NCBI GenBank assembly: GCA_007130345.1
Contig: SLSP01000057.1
Location: forward strand, 1-10,164
Origin: Thermoflexales bacterium
GTDB lineage: Bacteria > Chloroflexota > Anaerolineae > B4-G1 > SLSP01
Length of the DNA stretch: 10,164 nucleotides
Direction of reading: 5' to 3'
This document shows, in pieces, positions 5,076-10,164 of the stretch (position 1 is the stretch's first letter; every line of letters starts with the position of its first letter). The notes under the pieces are model-generated. The model did not search any database, was not told where the DNA came from, and saw nothing but the letters and a program-made list of their open reading frames with translations. The position numbers and the translations under genes are program-made.

Positions 5076-6605
5076 ATGAAGACTATACAGATCACACCGA
5101 CGGATAACCGCTACACCGCGCGCGAGGCCCTGCGCCGCGCGGGCGATGAGCCGGTGCTCCTCACGCTCTCATGGGACATCGAGAAGGGCTGGACGCATCC
5201 CCTGGATTACGAGTTCTTGTACCGCGAGGCCCAGCAACGCGAGATGCACGTGGCCTGGGTGATCGAAGACCCGGCCCGGCAACCCGTTGCGCGCGCCGCC
5301 GGCTTCCACGTTTTCCCCACGCAGGCGGCAGCGGCGGCTCATGTGGAACGGGATGGCACGCTGCCCAAAATCAAGCCGGCTACCGCACTGAAACGTCCCA
5401 AGCGCGCGTGGTGGGCTGCCGAACCGCGCCGCCCCAAGCTCCCCCTGCCTCGCAAACAACCCAAGTGGCTCATTGGGTTGGAAGTGCTGGTGTTGGTCGT
5501 CGTGCTGCTCGTCGTGGGGGGGACGGCGGTGCTCTCGTTGCCCTCGGCGCACATCACGCTGGTGCCCCAGGGGATGACCTATTCCCGCGTGGTGAAGGTG
5601 TCGGTGGATCCGACCCTGAACGCGGTAGACCTGCAACGGGGCATTATCCCCGCGCGGCGCATCGGCGATGAATTCGAGGGCTACGCAGAAGTGGGCACCA
5701 CCGGGCGCGGGCTTTCCTTTTCCGGGCAGGCCAGAGGACAGGTGCTCTTAACCAATTTGCTAGGGCAGGATTACTTGGTGCCCTCTGGAACGGTGGTGCG
5801 CACGACGGCGGGATCGTATCCCGTGCGTTTCGCCACTACGCAAGACGTGACCTTGCCCGCCTTTGGGCAGGCTTCCGCTCCCATCGAGGCGTTGGAAGAA
5901 GGCCCCGGCGGTAATGTCGCGGCTTTCCAGATCAATCTCGTAGAGGGCGTTATCGGCTCTGCCGTGCGCGTGACCAATCCGGCCCCCACGACTGGCGCGC
6001 AGAGCGAGACGGTGGCAACGGCTTCTGAAGAAGACCGGGCGCGCGTGTGGGATTTGGCCGCCCAGATAGCGTTGGCCGAGGCGTACCAACGCTTGCAAGA
6101 CCCGGTTTATCTGAATCCCGGCGAGTTCTTGCCGCAACAAAACCTGGTGGTGCAGGCCGTACCCCGGCAAGCGTACACCCACATGGTCGGCGCGCGCACA
6201 AATATACTCGGTCTGTCGCTGCGCTTGCTGGTCACAGGCCAGGCGGTCAGCCGCGCCGACGCGCAGGCGGTGGCTTTCCGCGCGCTGGCGCAGCAACTCC
6301 CCGAAGGCTACACGCTCATCGACGCCCGCTTCGAGTACGGCGAGGCGGCGGAGGAGGATGTGGGGCCGGGACGCTTCACCTTCTACGTTACCGCGCACGG
6401 GCACGCCGCCGCCGAGATCAACACGGCAGCCGCCGTTGAGGCGATTCAGGGCGAGTCCATCGAAGATGCTACGGCGACGCTGGCCGCCACGCTCCCGCTG
6501 GCGCAGCTGCCCCAGATCACCGTGACCCCCGATTGGTTCCCCTTTGTCCCCTGGCTGCCCATTCGCACCAGCGTGGAGGTCGTGCCGGCAGATTGGGGCA
6601 ACTGA
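5076..6605 (+). CDS. Membrane-anchored baseplate J/gp47-like domain protein of unknown function
   Basis: From the chosen start this is a 509-residue single-pass membrane protein. Residues 1-90 form a small alpha/beta, Rossmann-like domain (PVLLTLSWD, MHVAWVIEDPARQPVARAAGFHVF). A basic Pro/Lys/Arg-rich linker follows. A transmembrane helix spans about 131-153 (LIGLEVLVLVVVLLVVGGTA). The long exported part (about 155-509) contains, near 215-300, a pattern like the phage baseplate J family: G-V-LTN, VPSGTVV, VRFATTQDVTLPA, APIEALEEGPGGNVAAF. Such membrane-bound J-like proteins are known in non-phage bacterial genomes, but their role is not established. The start is uncertain: ATG 5076 fits the domain edge but lacks a ribosome site. 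In-frame ATGs at 5058 and 5034 are alternatives, the latter with AGAAAG upstream. The stop overlaps ruvX by one base, implying translational coupling. No other phage genes are present. Confidence 0.72.
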   Translation: MKTIQITPTDNRYTAREALRRAGDEPVLLTLSWDIEKGWTHPLDYEFLYREAQQREMHVAWVIEDPARQPVARAAGFHVFPTQAAAAAHVERDGTLPKIKPATALKRPKRAWWAAEPRRPKLPLPRKQPKWLIGLEVLVLVVVLLVVGGTAVLSLPSAHITLVPQGMTYSRVVKVSVDPTLNAVDLQRGIIPARRIGDEFEGYAEVGTTGRGLSFSGQARGQVLLTNLLGQDYLVPSGTVVRTTAGSYPVRFATTQDVTLPAFGQASAPIEALEEGPGGNVAAFQINLVEGVIGSAVRVTNPAPTTGAQSETVATASEEDRARVWDLAAQIALAEAYQRLQDPVYLNPGEFLPQQNLVVQAVPRQAYTHMVGARTNILGLSLRLLVTGQAVSRADAQAVAFRALAQQLPEGYTLIDARFEYGEAAEEDVGPGRFTFYVTAHGHAAAEINTAAAVEAIQGESIEDATATLAATLPLAQLPQITVTPDWFPFVPWLPIRTSVEVVPADWGN

Positions 6606-7009
6606 TGCGCTATCTGGCCCTGGATTTGGGAGATCGCCGCATCGGAGTCGCCATCAGCGATACCCTGGGCATAATCGCACGCCCGCTCGCGGTGGTGCAA
6701 CGCACCTCCCGCGCCGCCGACTTCGCGCAGTACGCGGCATTGATACAGGAGCACGGCGTCGAGGCGCTGGTGGTGGGGCTTCCCCTCCAGATGGATGGCA
6801 GCGAAGGTTCGCAGGCCGCCTGGGTGCGCGACTACAGTGCGGAACTGGGCACGGTGATCAATGTGCCCATCCATCTCTGGGATGAGCGGCTGACCACCCA
6901 GGAAGCCATTCGCGTGATGCACGCGCAGGACAAGACCCCGCGCAAGGAATGGATCGACGCAGTGGCGGCGGCGGTTATCTTGCAGAGCTATCTCGACGCG
7001 CGCGGTTGA
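6605..7009 (+). CDS. ruvX: Putative Holliday junction resolvase / pre-16S rRNA nuclease RuvX (YqgF family)
   Basis: The product is a 134-residue RNase H-fold nuclease, the normal length for the YqgF/RuvX family. In bacteria the family is implicated in maturing the 5' end of 16S rRNA, with a proposed Holliday-junction role. The family signatures are all present: LALDLGDRRIGVAISD with catalytic Asp7, VVGLPLQMDGSEG (57-69), WDERLTT with Asp93-Glu94 (92-98), and the final acidic motif WIDAVAAAVILQSYLD with Asp118. The ATG overlaps the stop of the preceding gene (TGATG), so translation is probably coupled; the upstream GGGGC is only a weak ribosome site. mltG follows after 120 bases, and ruvX next to mltG is a frequent bacterial arrangement. 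Confidence 0.92.
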   Translation: MRYLALDLGDRRIGVAISDTLGIIARPLAVVQRTSRAADFAQYAALIQEHGVEALVVGLPLQMDGSEGSQAAWVRDYSAELGTVINVPIHLWDERLTTQEAIRVMHAQDKTPRKEWIDAVAAAVILQSYLDARG

Positions 7010-7068
7010 AAGATGGAAGAAGGCAACCCATCGCGCCACGGATCGTTTTATAAGTACTCGCTTAAGGC

Positions 7069-7108
7069 GTCCCCCAAACGGGGACTTGGAGCTATTCGCT
7101 CAGAATAG
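7069..7108 (+). other. Two tandem hairpins in the ruvX-mltG gap
   Basis: GTCCCC (7069-7074) pairs with GGGGAC (7080-7085) around a CAAAC loop. Seven bases... six after it, CTATTC (7092-7097) pairs with GAATAG (7103-7108) around GCTCA. Neither is followed by a T run, so they are not standard terminators. They lie directly before the mltG ribosome site (CGGAGA, 7114-7119) and could affect mltG expression or protect the transcript end. The rest of this 120-base gap shows no gene and no convincing promoter. Confidence 0.45.
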
Positions 7109-7129
7109 AGTTACGGAGATAAACAAACT

Positions 7130-8224
7130 ATGAAACGTTGGCAGATCATCCTGACCGCTTTCCTGGTCACGTTACTGTTGCTAGGATGTTCACTGGAGAG
7201 CCTGTATCTGGGCTTTTACATCGAGGGGCAATCCGAGGCGCTGCGCCAGCCCGCCGGCACGGACGACAGCCCGGTCACCTTCACCGTCGAGTCGGGCCAG
7301 AGCGTGGCGCAGATCGCGGGGAATCTCCGCGCGATGGGCCTGATCGGGGATACGGAGCTTTTCCGCCGCTATGTGCAATACAAGGGCCTTGACGCGGGCA
7401 TCCAGGCGGGGCGCTACACTCTGCGCCAGACCATGACCATCCCAGAGATTGCGCGGACGCTGCAACAGGCCCAGGCCGAAGAGCAGCGCGTTACCATTCC
7501 CGAAGGCCGGCGGCTGGAAGAGGTGGCGGCTCTGGTGGCGGAGCAGACGACTATCCCGCCGGATCAGTTTTTGCAACTGGCGCAGACCGGGTGGGCGACC
7601 AGTGATCTGGTAGACAAGTATCCGATTCTGGCCCATGTGCCGGTCACGAAGTCGCTGGAGGGCTTTCTCTTCCCCGACACCTACCGGCTGGCGGTAGATG
7701 CCACCGCTTATGACCTCATCAGCCGGATGCTGGCGGACTTCGAGCGCCAGGTCACGCCGGAGATCCAGGCGGGCTTTACCGAGCGCGGTTTGACGCTCTA
7801 CCAGGGCATCACGCTGGCTGCGATTGTGGAGCGCGAGGCGGTCGTGGATGCCGAGCGTCCGCTGATCGCCGGCGTGTTCCACAACCGCCTGCGCGATGGC
7901 TGGACGCTCTCGGCGTGTCCGACGGTGCAATACGCCCTGGGCTACCGCCCCGATGAGGGGAGTTGGTGGAAGGCGCAGCTTTTCTTCCGCGATTTGGAGG
8001 TCGATTCGCCGTATAACACCTATCGCAACGTGGGCCTGCCGCCCGCGCCCATCGCCAGTCCCGGCCTGCGCGCCATCCACGCCTCGGCGTTCCCGGCAGA
8101 GACCGACTACTACTTCTTCATGGTCGATTGCACCGCCAACGACGGGAGCCACTTCTTTTCCAGAAATGAGGCGGAGCACATGGCGAATTTCGAGAGGTGC
8201 GGCGGAGTCATCATGACTCCCTAA
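7130..8224 (+). CDS. mltG: Endolytic murein transglycosylase MltG (YceG-like)
   Basis: MltG cuts nascent glycan strands at the outer face of the cytoplasmic membrane and is thought to set glycan length. The 364-residue protein starts with a membrane segment (residues 4-19, IILTAFLVTLLLLG) ending in a lipobox-like LLGC (Cys20), so it may be a lipoprotein rather than the usual single-pass anchor. A LysM-like part (about 49-86, FTVESGQSVAQIAGNL) is followed by the YceG catalytic region. That region contains EGFLFPDTY (177-185), AAIVERE with the likely catalytic Glu234, AGVFHNRL (247-254), CPTVQYALG, and SPYNTYRNVGLPPAPIASPGL (293-313). The ATG at 7130 has GGAG about ten bases upstream. It is complete, close to usual length, and ends just before a strong terminator. 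It is the last gene of the + strand group with ruvX. Confidence 0.94.
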   Translation: MKRWQIILTAFLVTLLLLGCSLESLYLGFYIEGQSEALRQPAGTDDSPVTFTVESGQSVAQIAGNLRAMGLIGDTELFRRYVQYKGLDAGIQAGRYTLRQTMTIPEIARTLQQAQAEEQRVTIPEGRRLEEVAALVAEQTTIPPDQFLQLAQTGWATSDLVDKYPILAHVPVTKSLEGFLFPDTYRLAVDATAYDLISRMLADFERQVTPEIQAGFTERGLTLYQGITLAAIVEREAVVDAERPLIAGVFHNRLRDGWTLSACPTVQYALGYRPDEGSWWKAQLFFRDLEVDSPYNTYRNVGLPPAPIASPGLRAIHASAFPAETDYYFFMVDCTANDGSHFFSRNEAEHMANFERCGGVIMTP

Positions 8225-8228
8225 CCAC

Positions 8229-8262
8229 AAGACCAGACCGGATATCCGGTCTGGTCTTTTTC
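8229..8262 (+). terminator. Strong intrinsic terminator of mltG
   Basis: Four bases after the mltG stop, AGACCAGACCGGAT (8230-8243) and ATCCGGTCTGGTCT (8244-8257) form a perfect 28-base palindrome, continued by an A-T pair at 8229/8258 and by a T-rich tail TTTTTCTT on the + side. Read on the minus strand the stem is followed by TGTGG, with no T tract, so it should stop + transcription but serve the convergent LCP gene poorly. Confidence 0.92.
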
Positions 8263-8282
8263 TTACGGCGCTCTCACATCAG

Positions 8283-9854
8283 CTACGGCGCGACCGGCTC
8301 CTCCGCTTGCGGGGTGGGTGTGGGCGTCGCGCCGGGTTGTGGTGTGTGGAAGATGGTGCCCGTCCCCCGACAGGGGTTATAATCCGCCCCCAACACCACG
8401 CGGAACTCGACTTCGCTGTCCTCGGTGGGTTCGAAGATCACATCCCCGCGATGGCGCTCGTAGAGGTGCAACAATCTATGCAGCGGCGATCCCTTGCTGG
8501 TCGTCGTGAAGTCGGTGATGGTGGTCGTGGCCTGCCAGGGCGCGGACTCGACGCTGACCACGTCCAGCCCCTCCAATACCAGGCGATAGGCCGCGACCCA
8601 CCCCAGGCCCTCACTGCCGCTGGCGTTCCATACCGCCACGCGATGCGCGCGCTGGAACGCGCGACTGCTCACCGGCGGCTGCGCCGCTTCCCGCACGAAG
8701 TCGTAAAGCGCGTCGTAATCCGGCACCAGCACGTATCCGCCATTGGGCGCCGTCCACGAGGTCAACAAATCCCTGCCGCGAATGAAGCGGCTTTTGACAT
8801 CGCGCTCATCCATCCGCGCCGCCACCGAGGCCAGGTAGAGCACTTCGCGCAGGCCCATATCGGTCTGCACCTCCTCGCGGTACACGTCCCACAACTCCGG
8901 GACGCGGGGCAGTAGATTCTGGTTCAGCACTTGATGGAAGATGGCGCGGAGCACCTGTTGTTGCCGGCGGTGGCGGTCGAAATCGGAGGTGTTCCACCGC
9001 GAGCGCACGTACCAGAGCGCGTATTTGCCATCCATGTGATGCACGCCCGGCTGTATCGAGATGTCCGTGCTGCCGGTTGCCGATTCGGGATCGGGGAACG
9101 TGTCGTAGAAGGGGCATTCCACCACGATGTTCACCCCGCCCACCGCGTCCACGATGCTGCGATAGCTGTCAAAATCCACCATCGCGTAGTAGTGGATGGG
9201 GATGCCGAAGTTGTACTCCATCGTCGCCTTGACCAGGGCCGGGCCGCCGCCGGGATAGTTGGTGACATGCGCGCGCAGATAGGCCGTGTTGATCTTGTCC
9301 AGGCCCCAGGTGGGAATCCAGGCGTAGTAATCGCGGGGGACGGAAATCAGGCTGACCGAGGGCACATTGGGGAAAATCGACGCAATGGCGATCATATCGG
9401 TGCGCCCCATCGTCTCACCGGGCTGCCGGTCGTTGCCGAGCAACAAGACGTTGACCGTCCCCGCCGGCTGCGTCACCCTGGGCATCGGCGTGGGCTGCGG
9501 GTACGTGGAGGTGACGACGTGCGACGTGGTCAGCACCGGCGTCGGCGCGAAGAGCGCGATAGGGCCAACCGTCGGCGTGGGGGTCGGCGTCTCTGTGGGT
9601 GTTGGCGTGGCGGTGGGAGGCGGCGTCACGGTGCTGGTCGCAGTCCGGGTGGGGAGCGGCGTCGGCGTGCAGGTGGGGGTCGCGGTGGCGGTCTCGGTGG
9701 GCGGCGAGGGCGGCGTCTCCGTCGGGAGTAACGTCGGCGTCACCACCACGACGCGCTGCGCCGGCCCCGCGCGCCAAGCGTACCCTACCGCGAAGACCAG
9801 CGCTACTAATCCTACCAACACCATACCCTGAAAAAGAGTGTGCCACTTCTTCAT
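8283..9854 (-). CDS. LytR-CpsA-Psr (LCP) family protein with Thr/Pro-rich stalk
   Basis: LCP proteins are membrane enzymes that usually transfer lipid-linked glycopolymers onto peptidoglycan outside the membrane. The 523-residue product has a transmembrane helix at about 10-27 and then a stalk of Thr-Pro repeats (about 39-106). The LCP domain (about 133-310) has NVLLLGNDRQ, GRTDMIAI (Arg151, Asp153), SVPRDYYAWIP (Arg174, Asp175), DKINTAY and YVRSRWNTSDFDRHRRQQQ (282-300). These are the conserved Arg/Asp residues of the pyrophosphate-binding pocket. Residues about 405-490 (RVAVWNASGSEGLGWVAAYRL) match a LytR C-terminal domain, and the tail is again TPTPTP. The ATG at 9854 was chosen over an upstream ATG (9971) because AAGGAG lies four bases before it and the membrane anchor starts there. 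It is convergent with mltG, 58 bases apart. No convincing promoter was found upstream. Confidence 0.92.
   Translation of the reverse strand: MKKWHTLFQGMVLVGLVALVFAVGYAWRAGPAQRVVVVTPTLLPTETPPSPPTETATATPTCTPTPLPTRTATSTVTPPPTATPTPTETPTPTPTVGPIALFAPTPVLTTSHVVTSTYPQPTPMPRVTQPAGTVNVLLLGNDRQPGETMGRTDMIAIASIFPNVPSVSLISVPRDYYAWIPTWGLDKINTAYLRAHVTNYPGGGPALVKATMEYNFGIPIHYYAMVDFDSYRSIVDAVGGVNIVVECPFYDTFPDPESATGSTDISIQPGVHHMDGKYALWYVRSRWNTSDFDRHRRQQQVLRAIFHQVLNQNLLPRVPELWDVYREEVQTDMGLREVLYLASVAARMDERDVKSRFIRGRDLLTSWTAPNGGYVLVPDYDALYDFVREAAQPPVSSRAFQRAHRVAVWNASGSEGLGWVAAYRLVLEGLDVVSVESAPWQATTTITDFTTTSKGSPLHRLLHLYERHRGDVIFEPTEDSEVEFRVVLGADYNPCRGTGTIFHTPQPGATPTPTPQAEEPVAP
9498..9738 (-). repeat. Low-complexity Thr-Pro codon repeat (stalk of the LCP protein)
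   Basis: On the minus strand this stretch is dominated by alternating Thr (ACC/ACG/ACA) and Pro (CCG/CCC/CCT) codons, encoding long TP-type runs. The codons vary, so it is not a perfect DNA repeat, which suggests selection for the protein composition. Such stalks are thought to be extended and often glycosylated, holding the LCP domain away from the membrane. It is also a likely site of length variation between relatives. Confidence 0.75.
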
Positions 9855-10082
9855 AAAACTCCTTCTGCAACTTGCAACGTCGCTGGCTCCGAGGGGAGCG
9901 CCAAATCTCCGTTTAACTGCTGGATGTGGTAAGACAACACCTTGCACGCTATAGCGAATACTTCGAGACACACGCCAACGTCCAATGTATTTTATTCCTG
10001 AAAACTCTACAGAAAAGCGGCCACTTGGCTAAATGCGCCCAGCATAGTATCCTACCCTAAACTCAACCCACTGGAGGCTACA

Positions 10083-10164
10083 ATGAAACTTTCAAACTAT
10101 TTAAGCGGATTACTGGACACCTTCAAAGATAGCAGAATTGTGCGTAATGTCACGGATTTAGTAC
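10083..10164 (+). CDS. Start of an unidentified gene, cut by the window edge
   Basis: An ATG at 10083 is preceded by a good ribosome site (GGAGG at 10073-10077, five-base spacing) and stays open for 27 codons to the window end: MKLSNYLSGLLDTFKDSRIV and so on to VTDLV. The stretch is clearly lower in GC than the neighbouring genes, with A/T-rich codons, and the intergenic region before it is also less GC-rich. The amphipathic, Leu/Asp-rich start recalls the N-termini of some DDE transposases. That resemblance is weak, and no inverted repeat end was identified upstream. A possible promoter is TTGGCT (10025-10030) with TATCCT (10048-10053) at 17 bases. Function is unassigned. Confidence 0.5.
   Translation, partial: MKLSNYLSGLLDTFKDSRIVRNVTDLV

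Noticed and set aside
5339..6605. Prophage or contractile injection system suggested by the baseplate-J-like domain
   Set aside because: The neighbours are ruvX, mltG, metE and an LCP gene; no sheath, tube, spike or other tail genes are seen, and the protein has a membrane anchor.
7190..8230. 346-codon minus-strand frame opposite mltG
   Set aside because: The + strand frame carries every MltG motif; this one has no family pattern and would run into the palindromic terminator.
8931..9731. + strand frame rich in Arg and Gly opposite the LCP gene
   Set aside because: It is a mirror of the Thr-Pro repeat codons and of the LCP domain, without its own start signals.
9855..9971. N-terminal extension of the LCP protein from an ATG at 9971
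   Set aside because: The 39 extra residues show no domain, and the internal ATG at 9854 has a much better ribosome site and begins directly at the membrane anchor.
1..10164. CRISPR array or defence island
   Set aside because: No regularly spaced direct repeats and no nuclease/effector gene pairs were seen on either strand.

Overview
The window is bacterial, GC-rich in its genes (roughly 60-65% by eye), with a lower-GC stretch at each end. The gene set suggests Chloroflexota, most likely Anaerolineae. The main pointers are a YitJ-type Hcy-methyltransferase/MTHFR fusion beside metE, a membrane-anchored baseplate-J-like gene directly before ruvX and mltG, and a Thr/Pro-rich stalk on an LCP-family protein. 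This assignment is inferred from gene content and style, not from a marker gene.

Layout. At the left end (1-400) a 68-residue helix-turn-helix protein on the + strand sits behind a consensus -35 box followed by a perfect palindrome, and ends at a small hairpin terminator. A convergent minus-strand tRNA unit follows (405-699): consensus promoter, initiator tRNA-fMet, 9-nt spacer, a second CAU tRNA (elongator Met), then a strong intrinsic terminator. Next, also on the minus strand, are two methionine-synthesis genes, metE (4934-2724) and the bifunctional enzyme (2664-793), separated by a 14-bp hairpin. From about 5000 the strand switches. metE and the baseplate-J-like gene are divergent and their predicted -10 boxes overlap. 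The + strand group is baseplate-J-like membrane protein, ruvX (1-nt overlap), then mltG after a 120-nt gap with two hairpins, closed by a perfect-palindrome terminator. A convergent LCP-family gene occupies 9854-8283. At the right edge a low-GC gene begins at 10083 and runs out of the window.

How the genes work together. The MTHFR half of the fusion makes 5-methyl-THF, which MetE uses to methylate homocysteine; the Hcy half of the fusion offers a second methylation route. Both CAU tRNAs lie just downstream on the same strand, so methionine supply and use are clustered. In the right half, MltG (which cleaves nascent glycan strands) and the LCP protein (which typically attaches polymers to peptidoglycan) point to cell-envelope work. 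The baseplate-J-like protein probably acts at the membrane too, though its role is unknown. No CRISPR array, complete insertion sequence or obvious defence system was seen; the most unusual gene is the baseplate-J-like membrane protein.
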